NCBI GenBank assembly: GCA_030446745.1 | Contig: JAUJMS010000015.1 | Coordinates: 1 to 62,864 of the forward strand | Direction: 5' to 3' | DNA length: 62,864 bases | Origin: Egibacteraceae bacterium | GTDB lineage: Bacteria > Actinomycetota > Nitriliruptoria > Euzebyales > Egibacteraceae | Shown here: piece by piece, positions 17,594 through 26,513 of the stretch | How positions within the stretch are numbered: the stretch's first letter is position 1 | Layout of the letters: every line of letters begins with the position of its first letter | Made by a program: the position numbers and the translations under genes | The notes under the pieces: model-generated | What the model saw: the letters and a program-made list of their open reading frames with translations, nothing else | The model's database searches: none | Told to the model about the DNA's origin: nothing

Positions 17594-18210
17594 TGAGGGG
17601 CCTTTCGAGGGTGGAGCCGGCGCACGCGGCGACGCCGAGGTGGAGGCGGCGCTGGACCCTAGCAGCACCAGCCGCCGTGACGCGTCGCGGCCGCGCTCAG
17701 GCGCCGCCGGCGCTGCCGCCGCCCAGCGACGGGTCGCGGCCGCGTTCAGGCTCCCCGCGCGCTGGCGGCGCCCACGCTACGAGTCGCGGCCCGCTGCGGC
17801 CGGCCGCCGGCGGCGGTGAGTACCGCGTCGACGCGCGCGACCACGTCGTCGCTCGCGGCAAGGACGGCGCTCGCCCCGGCGTCGCCGGCGGGCGGCGACG
17901 GCAGCGCCGCCAGTGCCGACAGCTCGCTCCGGCGGCGCGCGCCGCCACGCTGCGACCGCGGTTGCGGACGTTGGCGTCGCTGCTGGCGCATCGGCGACCT
18001 CCTTGCGTCGCGCTGCCGACTCGCACGCCAAGACTCGGCGCACGGCCGGCACGGGTTGAGCCCGGAAATTGCCCCTGCCGCCCGAGTCGGATGGCTGCTA
18101 CCCTACGCGCCGAGGGTCACGACGTACGTGAAGTCTGCAGTGGTACCAACGCTAGTGCAGCCCCTCAGGGCCCCTGGGGTCCGAAACACCGAAAGACGAG
18201 GGCAAGGCAC
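17594..18210. other. 617-bp gap with no supported gene
   Basis: Arginine- and proline-rich ORFs exist on both strands, but none has a convincing start, family or composition. A minus-strand ORF at 17746-17991 has a plausible C-terminal half ([32 protein letters not shown]) but an arginine-rich start, so it could be a small or frameshifted hypothetical gene. The right end holds the cspA leader: TACCCT at 18099-18104 is a possible -10, leaving about 100 nt of untranslated leader, a length usual for cold-shock mRNAs. Confidence 0.35.
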
Positions 18211-18414
18211 ATGGCAGTTGGCACCGTGAAGTGGTTCTCCGACGACAAGGGCTTCGGCTTCATCTCCCGTGAGGACGGGGACGACGTGTTCGTCCACTTC
18301 TCCGCGATCCAGGGCACGGGATTCAAGTCCCTGGCCGAGGGGGCGAAGGTCGAGTTCGACATCACCCAGGGCGCGAAGGGCGAGCAAGCCTCCAACGTCA
18401 CCGTGATCCAGTAG
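18211..18414 (+). CDS. cspA: Cold-shock protein (CspA family)
   Basis: 67 aa from an ATG at 18211, preceded by GAGGGCAAGG. It is a single cold-shock OB-fold with RNP1 KGFGFI at 13-18 and RNP2 VFVHF at 26-30, plus the family opening GTVKWF. It binds single-stranded RNA and DNA and acts as an RNA chaperone. Length is normal. A long leader and a strong hairpin directly after the stop mark it as a short monocistronic unit. Lower-GC codons than the neighbours suggest high expression. Confidence 0.97.
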   Translation: MAVGTVKWFSDDKGFGFISREDGDDVFVHFSAIQGTGFKSLAEGAKVEFDITQGAKGEQASNVTVIQ

Positions 18415-18430
18415 CGACACACCACCCCGC

Positions 18431-18463
18431 ACGACGCCCCGGCCGTTTCGGCCGGGGCGTCGT
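18431..18463 (+). terminator. Terminator hairpin of cspA
   Basis: A 14-bp perfect stem (18431-18444 with 18450-18463) and a GTTTC loop, 16 nt after the cspA stop. It is GC-rich and lacks a clear U-run, as is common in actinobacteria. Confidence 0.8.
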
Positions 18464-18635
18464 CGTGTCGGGCAACGGCGCCCATCGGCGTCGGCGAGCT
18501 GGAGGTCAGCGTCGATGCGATCGCGTCACTCCGGCTCGGACCCAGCGCCGCCCGTGTCCGGCATGGCTCCCCCCACGTGGCACGCAGCGCGGCGCGCCCC
18601 GCCGAACGCCGGCGCCCGCCGACGGGCAGCGTGGT

Positions 18636-19274
18636 TCAGCGCGGCGCGGGCTGCCCGGCGTCGAGCAGTTCGGTGATCGCCGTCGCCAGGCGGGCGGTCA
18701 CGACCGCCGGCGCGTCGTCGGGCGCGACGGCGACGGGCGCACCGAAGCGCACGGTCACCGAGACACCGCGCCGCCACCGGCCACCCGCGCGCAGCCGCTG
18801 CGTGCCGTCGACTGCGGCCGGCACGAGCGGCGCGCCGGCGGCCAGCGCAAGGCGCGCCGCGCCGGTCTTGACGTTGCCCGCCGCGAACCGTGGGTGGATC
18901 GTTCCTTCGGGGAAGATGGCGACCAGCTGCCCGTCGCGCAGCGCCCGTTCAGCGAAGCGCAGGGCGGCGCGGGCGTCACCGCGCCGGTCGACGGGGATCT
19001 GCAGCGCCCGGCACAGCAGGAAGCGCAGCAGCGCCTGGTCGAAGAGCTCGCGCTTGGCCAGGTAGCGCGCCGCCCGCCCGCGCTGCTCCAGCGCGACGGC
19101 GAGCGCGACCGGATCGTAGTAGCTGACGTGGTTCGCGGCCACGACGACCGGCCCGCTGACGGCGACATGCTCAGCGCAGGCCACCACGAGCCGGGTGCGC
19201 AGCAGGCGGAACACCACGCGGGCGCTGGCGAGCAGCGCCCGGTAGATCCGCGGCGCGTCCGCCCCGGCGCTCAA
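18636..19274 (-). CDS. 1-acyl-glycerol-3-phosphate acyltransferase family (PlsC-like)
   Basis: About 212 aa if translation starts at TTG 19274. Motif I is NHVSYYD (HX4D) and motif III is FPEGTIHP, variants of the PlsC NHxxxxD and FPEGTRS blocks; KTGAARLALAAGAPLVPA is the usual fourth block. It would acylate lysophosphatidic acid or a related acceptor at the membrane. The reading frame is open from here back through nei with no stop between them. The protein may therefore be a natural fusion, or the nei stop may have been lost by an indel. It is the last gene of the lhr-nei-plsC run. Confidence 0.8.
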   Translation of the reverse strand: MSAGADAPRIYRALLASARVVFRLLRTRLVVACAEHVAVSGPVVVAANHVSYYDPVALAVALEQRGRAARYLAKRELFDQALLRFLLCRALQIPVDRRGDARAALRFAERALRDGQLVAIFPEGTIHPRFAAGNVKTGAARLALAAGAPLVPAAVDGTQRLRAGGRWRRGVSVTVRFGAPVAVAPDDAPAVVTARLATAITELLDAGQPAPR

Positions 19275-20133
19275 CCACCGCCGCCGGCGGCTTGGCGCGG
19301 ACAGCCGGTCAGGGCCACGACCCTGGCAGCCGGGGCACCAGAACGTCAGCCGCGCCTGCTCGCCCTGCGCGGCGACGCGGACCGGCGTGGCGCAGCGCCG
19401 GCACGGCCGCCCGGCGCGGCCGTACACCGCGAGCCGGTCTCCGCGGCGCCGGTCGTCGCGCGATGCGCGCGTCGTCGTCCGGATCGGCCCGGCGCCGGGC
19501 GCGACGTTGGCCTTGAGCAGGCGCTCGGCGCTGGCGAGCAGCTCGTCGCGGGTCGCTGCTGGGACGTCGGCGACCCGGGTCCACGGGTCCAGGCCGAGCA
19601 GGAACAGCACCTCGCACTTGTAGACGTTGCCGACGCCCGCCAGGACGCGCTGGTCGAGCAGCGCCTCGCCGAGGTCCAGCCGCCGCGTGCGTCCAGGCGC
19701 CGGCGGGCCTCGGCAAGGTCGGTGGCGTCGTCGAGGGCGTCGGGTCCCAGCGACGTCAGCGCCGGATGGCGGGCGGCCTCGGCCGGCGACAACAGCTCGA
19801 CGACCGGCGCGGAGAAGCACACCGACACCCAGTCGGGCACCTCCAGCACGAGCCGCGCCGCCCGCACCGGCTTGCGCCAGCGTTGCCCCGCGGCGTACAG
19901 GTGCCACGAGCCCGTCATCCCCATGTGGGAGTGCAGCACCAGCCCACTCGGGGCGAAACGGTGGAGCAGGTGCTTGCCGCGCGGCTCCACCGCCGCGAGC
20001 GTCTGGCCGACCAGCCGCTGGGGGCCCGCGGCACGGACCTGCGCGACGGTCGTCGACACCGCGGTCACGCGCGCACCGGCGGTCGCGGCGCGCAGGGTGC
20101 GCGCGGCCCGGTAGATCGTGTCGCCCTCGGCAC
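19275..20133 (-). pseudogene. nei: Formamidopyrimidine/endonuclease VIII-type DNA glycosylase, frameshifted
   Basis: Expected start GTG 20133. These enzymes need Pro2-Glu3 after Met1; here the DNA reads GTGCCGAGGGCGAC, and adding one G restores MPEGDTI. The body is recognisable: GQTLAAVEPRGKHLLHRF, LVLHSHMGMTGSWHLY, then after a second shift near 19675 LGEALLDQRVLAGVGNVYK. The C-terminal zinc finger is CRRC...CPGC (CQ ends near 19323). It lies downstream of lhr, a common actinobacterial pairing in base-excision repair. As read, the first codon is out of frame with the rest. Sequencing error and true inactivation both fit, but the isolated one-base gaps favour error. Confidence 0.75.
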
Positions 20134-23100
20134 GCCACGACCTCGCGGCGGCCACCGACGCGGTCGCACCGGCCCGAGCCGACGTCGCGCCGCCTGGCCG
20201 CCGGACGAGGCCCTGGGGGTGGTCGGCGAAGCCGGCGTCGCGCAACAGCGCCACGACGGGCTGGTCGCCAGGGGCCGTGCCGTCGACCCGGTGCAGCCGC
20301 AGGGCCGGCACGCGGCCGTCGTCCACCGCCGCCGCCAGCGCACCCGCGGCTGCGGCCAGGTCGCCGATGTCGGCGGACAGGGTGACCAGCGAACGGCCGC
20401 CGCGCTCGACGTAGAGGGCGGCGCGGCCGGCGACGAGCACGACCGTGGCGCCGGCGACCCGGCGCGGACGGTGCCGACCAGCCGACACGCCACCCGAGCC
20501 GCCAGCCGATCCGCCGGCCGCGCCACCCCGCCCCGCCGGCCGTCCGTTGCCACCGGCCGTCCCGCCGCCGGCCGGCCACGCCAGCGCCGCGCCGTACGGG
20601 TTCGCCGGGTCGGTGGCCGCGAGCACGACCGGCGCCGCGGCGTCGCGGTCGAGCCGGACCTCGCGCACGGCGCGCAGCCGGTCGACCGCTCCGGGCAGCG
20701 CGAACTGCGCCCCGCCGAGCCCCTCGACGAAGTAGCCGCGGCGGCAGCGCCCCGACTCCTCCATCGCCTTGAGCACCCCGTACACGGCGCTGAAGCCGCC
20801 GGCGACGTCCTCGGCTGCGACCGCGTCGCGCGTCACGACGCCGTGGCGGTCGAGCAGCTGGCCGGCGAGCGCCGCCGCCCGCGCGGTCGCGGACTCGGCC
20901 GGTGTGACGAGGTCGGCGACGAGCGACCAGCGCCCCGCGGCGCGCGGCGGACCGGCGCGGGTCACGGCCCGGCCGGGGCGCCGGCGTGCGCCACCCGCCG
21001 CGCGGAACCACTGCCGAGGGCGCGCACCGGCGCGTAGCTGTCGTTGGTGACGTGGCCCGACCAGACGAGGTCCCACAGCGCGTCGAGCACCCCCGGCTGG
21101 TCGCCCCCGCCGGCCGCCGCGTACAGCGCCGGCCAGAACGAGGCGCCGCGCCGGCCGAGCCAGTCGAGCAGCGCGGCGTGGCGGTCGCTCCACCACGGCT
21201 CCTCGGCCGGGTCGCCGGGAACGGGGGCGAGCAGCGGCGCCTGGTCGCGCAGGTACAGCGCCACCCGCCCGTCGCCGGGTCCCAGCGCCCCGCGCCCGAC
21301 CCACACCACCTCGCCGGCGGCGCACAGCGCGTCCAGCGACGCCCCGGCGTCGCGCAGCCGCGCGCGAGCACCGATCCCTCGAGCACGCTGGCGGGGACGG
21401 GGGCGCCCTGGAGCTGCGCGACCACCTCCAGCGCGCGGTCGGGCCCCGCCGCCGGCGCGCCCACGCCGTGCCAGGCCGGCAGGAACCGTCCCAGCGCGTC
21501 GCCCTCGACCGGCTCGATCTCGCGGCGCAGCACGGCCAGCGATCGACGCCGCAGGCGGCGCAGCACCTCGGCGTCGCACCACTCGGGCGCACCGGCGGGC
21601 GCCGGCAGTGGCCGGAAGCCGCCCGCCACGACACGGCGTTCGCGGTCGAGCTCTTTGAGCGCGAGCTCCACCGCGTCGCGCGGCAGGCCAAGCCGCGCGG
21701 CGACCTCGCCGGCCAGGAACGGCCCGTGCGTCCGCGCGTAGCGCGACGAGGTCGACCAGCGGGCGGTCGACCGGCGTGAGGAAGGCGTCGGGCAGTCCGG
21801 GCGCCGGCGGCACGCCGAGGCCGTCGCGGAAGCGGGCGGCGTCCTCGGCGGCCGCCCAGCGCTGCTCGCCCGCGATCCGCAGGCGGTAGATCCGACGCGC
21901 CCGTTCCAGCTCGGCGAGCCAGCCGTCCACGGCGTCGGCGTCGGCGTCGGCGCGGGCGACCACCTCGTCGAGTCGCAGGTCGCCGATCTCGCGCAGCAGG
22001 TCGTGGACGGCGTCGGCGCGCGGACGCGGCGGTCCTCGGCCAGGCGCTGCAGCTCGGCTTCGAGCTGGTCCAGCGCCACCGGGTCGACCAGCTCGCGCAG
22101 CTCGTCGGCGCCGACCAGCTCGGCGAGCAGCTCACGGTCCAGCGACAGCGCCTGCGCCCGGCGCTCGGCCAGCGGGGCGTCGCCCTCGTACAGGTACGAC
22201 GCGACGTAGTCGAACAGCAGCGACGAGGCGAACGGCGACGCGGCAGGCGTCTCCACCTCGACGACGCGGACGCGGCGGGCGGCGACGTCGCGCAGGACCG
22301 CGGTCAGCGCCGGCACGTCGAAGACGTCACGCAGGCACTCGCGGTAGGTCTCGAGCAGGATCGGAAAGCCGCCGTAGCGGCTGGCGACCGCGAGCAGGTC
22401 GGCGGCACGCTGGCGTTGTTGCCACAGCGGCGTGCGCCCGCCGGGGCGCCGGCGGGGCAACAGCAGCGCCCGCGCGGCGCATTCGCGGAAGCGGGCGGCG
22501 AACAACGCCGAGTCGGCGAGCTGCGCGACGACGAGGTCTTCGAGGTCGTCGGGGTCGATCAGGACGAGGTCGCGCGGGGAGCCCGCGAGTTCGTCCGCCT
22601 CGGGCAGCCGCACGACGATCCCGTCGTCGGCGTACATCGTCTGCACCGCCATGCCGAGGCGCTCGCGAGCACGCGCCTCGATCGCCAGCGCCCACGGCGC
22701 GTGGACGCGCGCGCCGAACGGCGACAGCACGCACACCCGCCAGTCGCCGATCTCGTCGCGGAACCGCTCGACGACGATGGCGCGGTCGGTCGGCAGCGTG
22801 GCGGTGGCCTCGCGCTGGTCGGCGAGGTAGCGCACGAGGTTCGCCGCGGCGAGGCGGTCAAGGCCGTAGCGCGACTCGAGCAGCGCCGTGCCCTCGTCGG
22901 CGGGCAGCCCCCCGACCTCACGGACGAACGCCCCAACCGCGCGGCCGACCTCCACCGGGCGCCCCGGCGCGTCGCCGTGCCAGAACGGCAGCTTGCCCGG
23001 CTCACCGGGCGCCGGCGTGACGAGCACCTGGTCGCGGGTGATGTCGACGATGCGCCAAGTCGACGACCCCAGCGTGAACGTCTCGCCGGGGCGGGTCTCG

Positions 23101-24812
23101 TAGACCATCTCCTCGTCGAGCTCGCCGACCCGACGGCCCGGCCCGTCGCCGGCGACGAACACCCCGTACAGCCCGCGGTCGGGGATCGTGCCGCCGGAGG
23201 TGACCGCCAGGCGCTGCGCGCCGGCCCGCCCGGTGATCCGGTCCTCGACGCGGTCCCACGTCACCCGGGGACGCAGCTCCGCGAACTCGTCGCTGGGATA
23301 GCGCCCGGACAGCATGTCGAGCACCCCGTCGAGCTGCGTGCGCGACAGGTCGGCGAAGCTCGCCGCTCCTCGCACGGTGGCCGCGAGGTCGGCGACGCGC
23401 CACGGGTCCATCGCGGCCATCGCGACGACCTGCTGGGCGAGCACGTCGAGCGGGTTGCGGGGGTAGCGCGTCTGCTCGACGTCGCCGTCGTGCATGCGCC
23501 GCACGACGACCGCGCACTCGACGAGGTCGCCGCGGTACTTGGGGAAGACCTTGCCGACGCTCGCGGCGCCGACCTGGTGGCCGGCGCGGCCGATGCGTTG
23601 CAGCCCGCTGGCGACCGAGCCGGGTGACTCGACCTGGACGACGAGGTCGACGGCGCCCATGTCGATGCCCAGCTCCAGTGACGACGTCGCGACGACGCAG
23701 CGCAGCCGGCCGGCCTTGAGGTCGCTTTCGATGCCCAGGCGTTGCTCGCGCGCCACCGACCCGTGGTGGGCGCGGGCCACGTCCGGCGGCGCCCCGTCGC
23801 CGTCGAAGTCCTCGGCCGCCAGCTCGTTCAGGCGCGCGCACAGCCGCTCGGCCAGTCGCCGGGAGTTCGCGAACACGATCGTGGAGCGGTGCGCGCGCAC
23901 CAGGTCGAGGATGCGCGGGTGCACCGCCGGCCAGATCGAGCGGCGCAGCTCGCCCGCGGCGGCGGCGGGGCCCGTCGCCGGCTCGTCGAGCGGCTCACCG
24001 AGGCGGCTCATGTCCTCGACCGGCACGACGATCTCCACGTCGAGAGGCTTGCGCGCCCCGACGTCGACGACGGCCATCGGGCGCTGGGTCCAAGCCCCGT
24101 CGGTGCCGACCACGCCGCCGGCGAGGAACGCCGCAACCTCGGACAGGGGGCGCTGGGTCGCCGACAGCCCGACGCGCTGCAGCGGCGCGGCGCGCCCGGA
24201 CGCCACGACGAGGGCTTCGAGGCGCTCCAGCGTCACGGCGAGGTGCGCGCCGCGCTTCGTGCTGGCGACGGCGTGGACCTCGTCGACGATGACGGTCTCG
24301 ACGCCGGCGAGGGTCTCGCGGGCACGCGACGTGAGCAGCAGGAACAGCGACTCGGGGGTGGTGACGAGGATGTCGGGGGCGGCGCGGGCCATCCGGCGGC
24401 GCTCGTCGGCCGGGGTGTCACCGGAACGCAGCGCGACGGCGACCGGTGCCACGGCAACGCCGAGCCGCTGCGCCGCCTGGGTGATGCCGGTCAACGGCGC
24501 ACGCAGGTTGCGGTCGACGTCGTAGGCGAGCGCCTTGAGCGGCGAGACGTAGACGACCCGGGTGCGGGCGGGGCCGGTGGCCGGCGCCGCCGGTCCGGTC
24601 AGCAGCCGGTCAAGCGCGGCAAGGAACGCCGCGAGGGTCTTGCCCGAGCCGGTCGGGGCGCTGACCAGGACGCTGCCCCCCGCGGCGGTCGCTTCCCACG
24701 CGCCGACCTGCGCCGCGGTCGGGGCGGCAAACGACGCGCGGAACCAGGCCCGGGTCGGTTCGCTGAAGCGGTCGAGCGCGGCGGCGGCCCCCGTCGGCGA
24801 CTCCGCTCGCAT
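20134..24812 (-). pseudogene. lhr: Lhr-type superfamily 2 helicase, frameshifted in its C-terminal half
   Basis: Starts at ATG 24812. Residues 1-930 are intact: Walker A APTGSGKT at 52-59, TTPESLFLLLTS near 151-162, the DEVH box at 177-180, then the SF2 motif VI region QRIGRAGHQVG and FPKYRGDLVE. This is the Lhr-core with its winged-helix and beta-barrel parts. The C-terminal domain is split by about four one-base shifts, near 22015, 21740, 21368 and 20980, and ends near 20135 beside nei. Full-length Lhr is about 1,500-1,550 aa, matching the summed pieces. It is a DNA/RNA-DNA translocase tied to DNA damage response. TAGAAT lies 6 nt before the ATG, implying a leaderless message. Confidence 0.85.
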
Positions 24813-24818
24813 CGGGCG

Positions 24819-24824
24819 ATTCTA
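24819..24824 (-). promoter_or_regulatory. -10 element TAGAAT of lhr
   Basis: TAGAAT on the minus strand, 6 nt from the ATG at 24812. Spacing implies a leaderless transcript. Confidence 0.55.
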
Positions 24825-24825
24825 C

Positions 24826-24902
24826 GGCCGTCCGGCGGCCGGCCGTCCCGCGGCCGGTCCCCCCGCGGCCGTCGGCCGCCCCGCGGCCGGTCGCCCCGGA
24901 AC
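24826..24902. repeat. Degenerate GGCCG/CCGCGG repeat
   Basis: Four or five imperfect units of about 14-18 bp, each built from CCGCGG followed by CCGG or CCGTC, between lhr and the next gene. It is short and probably slippage-prone; function unknown. Confidence 0.4.
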
Positions 24903-24927
24903 CGCGCCCCGGAGCCCCGACCCGGGC

Positions 24928-25140
24928 CTACAGCGGCTCGCCGGCGGTGGGCGGCGTGTGCGCGTTGCTGACCGACACGCCCATCTCCAGCAGTTGGGTC
25001 GACAGGTCGGCGAGGTGCCACGCGGCGTCGTGGGCGTCGGCGCGTTCGGCCTCACGCGACAGCTGCAACAGCCGGTCGCCGAGCTCTTGGAGCCGCTCGG
25101 CGGCCAGGCCGCGGTAGTAAGCGTCGAGGTTGATGCCCAT
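24928..25140 (-). CDS. Small conserved-looking helical protein
   Basis: 70 aa from an ATG at 25140 with a strong AAGGGAG ribosome site. It is predicted to be mostly helical (LAAERLQELGDRLLQLSREA, then HLADLSTQLLEMGVSV) with one tyrosine pair near the start and a proline-rich tail. It has no cysteines or membrane segment, and I do not recognise the family. The ribosome site and protein-like composition argue it is real. It is divergent from the anti-sigma gene and upstream of lhr on the same strand. Confidence 0.65.
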   Translation of the reverse strand: MGINLDAYYRGLAAERLQELGDRLLQLSREAERADAHDAAWHLADLSTQLLEMGVSVSNAHTPPTAGEPL

Positions 25141-25270
25141 GCCGGCTCCCTTGTCGTCGCAGCGTTGCGTCCCCGCTGTGGAGGCCGCTCAACCGCGCAG
25201 GTAGGCTGCTGGCGGCCTCCTGCGGTGGCCGACGTCTTGTGCCGAACAAGGCAGACCGGACTTTGCGACC

Positions 25271-25672
25271 GTGCCCTTCGACCTCGTGACCGTGACGGTG
25301 CCGGCGACCGCCGGCCACCTCGCCGTGCTGCGCACGGCGGTGGGCGGCTTCGCGGCGCGCGACCAGTTCACGCTCGACCAGGTCGACGACCTGCGCATGG
25401 CGGTCGAGGAGGCGGCGGTGCAGCTGCTGCGCCACAGCCGCGGCGAGCGCATCGCGATGGAGGTCGAGACGACCACGGGCGGGGTGCAGGTGCGGCTGGC
25501 TGGCGACGTCGAGCCGGGTGACCCGGTCATCGACGAGACGTCGTTCTCGTGGACGATCCTGCGCGCGCTCGCCGACGACCTGCGCATCGAGTCGGCCGGG
25601 ACGCGCGCCACGATCGTGCTGGACAAGCGCCGGCTCGTCGACGCCGGCGTCGCCGCCCCGGACGGTCGATGA
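25271..25672 (+). CDS. Anti-sigma factor kinase (RsbW/HATPase_c type)
   Basis: 133 aa from a GTG at 25271. DDLRMAVEEAAVQLLRH at about 40-56 is the N-box-like helix of RsbW/SpoIIAB anti-sigma kinases. FSWTILRALADDLRIE and TRATIVLDKR form the C-terminal strands of the GHKL fold. Such proteins bind a SigB/SigF sigma factor and phosphorylate an anti-anti-sigma. The glycine-rich ATP-lid motif is weak, so kinase activity is uncertain. The sigma factor it would hold starts 34 nt downstream, which supports the call. A possible -10 TAGGCT lies at 25202-25207. Confidence 0.75.
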   Translation: MPFDLVTVTVPATAGHLAVLRTAVGGFAARDQFTLDQVDDLRMAVEEAAVQLLRHSRGERIAMEVETTTGGVQVRLAGDVEPGDPVIDETSFSWTILRALADDLRIESAGTRATIVLDKRRLVDAGVAAPDGR

Positions 25673-25706
25673 CCACGCACCACCGCGCGCCGGGCGGGGG
25701 CCGGCG

Positions 25707-26465
25707 ATGAGCAACGAAGAGCGTCGCGCGCACACCAAGACGCTGTTCCGCGAGCTGCGCGAGACGAACAACCCTGCGACACGCGACGAGCTCGCGACGC
25801 TGCACCTGCCGCTCGTCGAGTACCTCGCGAAGCGCTTCAAGGACCGCGGCGAGCCGCTCGACGACCTCATCCAGGTCGGGTCGGTCGGGCTGCTCAAGGC
25901 GATTGACCGGTTCGATCTCGGGCGTGAAGTCGAGTTCTCCACCTACGCGACGCCGACGATCGTCGGCGAGCTCAAGCGCTACTTCCGCGACAAGGGCTGG
26001 GCCGTGCGGGTGCCGCGCCGCCTCCAGGAGCTGTCGCTGCGCCTGAACAAGCTCGTGGCGCAACTGACGCAGGACCTCGGGCGCTCGCCGACGGTGCCTG
26101 AGCTGGCGAAGGCGGCCGGCGTGTCCGAGGACGAGGTCCTCGAAGCGCTCGAGAGCGGCCAGGCCTACTCGACGACGTCGCTGGACGCCCCGTCGGGCGA
26201 GGACGACGACGCGCCGATGCGCATGGACCGCATCGGCGAGGAAGACCTGCGCCTGGACAACCTCGAGTACTTCGCGTCGCTCGCACCGCTCATCGAGCAG
26301 CTGCCGGAGCGCGAACGCACGATCCTGTACCTGCGGTTCTTCAAGGGGATGACGCAGAGCAAGATCGCCGAGCACGTCGGCATCAGCCAGATGCACGTGT
26401 CGCGGCTGCTCACGCGCATCCTCGAGTTCCTCCGCGAGGGGATGGAAGGCACCGCCGAGTACTGA
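25707..26465 (+). CDS. sigF: SigB/SigF-family RNA polymerase sigma factor
   Basis: 252 aa from an ATG at 25707. Region 2 (about 30-100) contains DDLIQVGSVGLLKAIDRFD and FSTYATPTIVGELKRYFRD, the group 3 signature. Region 3 follows (VPRRLQELSLRLNKLVAQL), and region 4 (about 200-245) has LPERERTILYLRFF, then MTQSKIAEHVGISQMHVSRL as the -35-reading helix-turn-helix. It directs polymerase to general-stress or developmental promoters. The anti-sigma gene lies immediately upstream, a partner-switching arrangement. No anti-anti-sigma gene is in the window. Confidence 0.92.
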   Translation: MSNEERRAHTKTLFRELRETNNPATRDELATLHLPLVEYLAKRFKDRGEPLDDLIQVGSVGLLKAIDRFDLGREVEFSTYATPTIVGELKRYFRDKGWAVRVPRRLQELSLRLNKLVAQLTQDLGRSPTVPELAKAAGVSEDEVLEALESGQAYSTTSLDAPSGEDDDAPMRMDRIGEEDLRLDNLEYFASLAPLIEQLPERERTILYLRFFKGMTQSKIAEHVGISQMHVSRLLTRILEFLREGMEGTAEY

Positions 26466-26501
26466 ACGCCGCGATCGCTACACCGCGGCGCGGTTTCGGT
26501 C

Positions 26502-26507
26502 GATAGT
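26502..26507 (+). promoter_or_regulatory. Possible -10 element GATAGT of the penicillin-binding protein gene
   Basis: GATAGT with 6 nt to the ATG at 26514, so again a likely leaderless start. It matches the TANNNT form less well than the other cases. Confidence 0.35.
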
Positions 26508-26513
26508 CCTGCG

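Noticed and set aside
17746..17991. 81-aa minus-strand ORF between the FKBP gene and cspA
   Set aside because: Its second half is protein-like, but the start lacks a ribosome site or -10 and the first third is arginine/glutamine-rich; kept only as a note for the gap.
18636..24812. A single 2,058-aa minus-strand protein
   Set aside because: Only parts of this frame are protein-like (Lhr N-half, Nei C-half, PlsC). The rest is arginine-rich shadow, with the true sequence in the other frames.
24826..24902. GGCCG-rich repeat as a mobile-element end
   Set aside because: There is no terminal inverted repeat, target duplication or transposase nearby; it is a simple low-complexity run.
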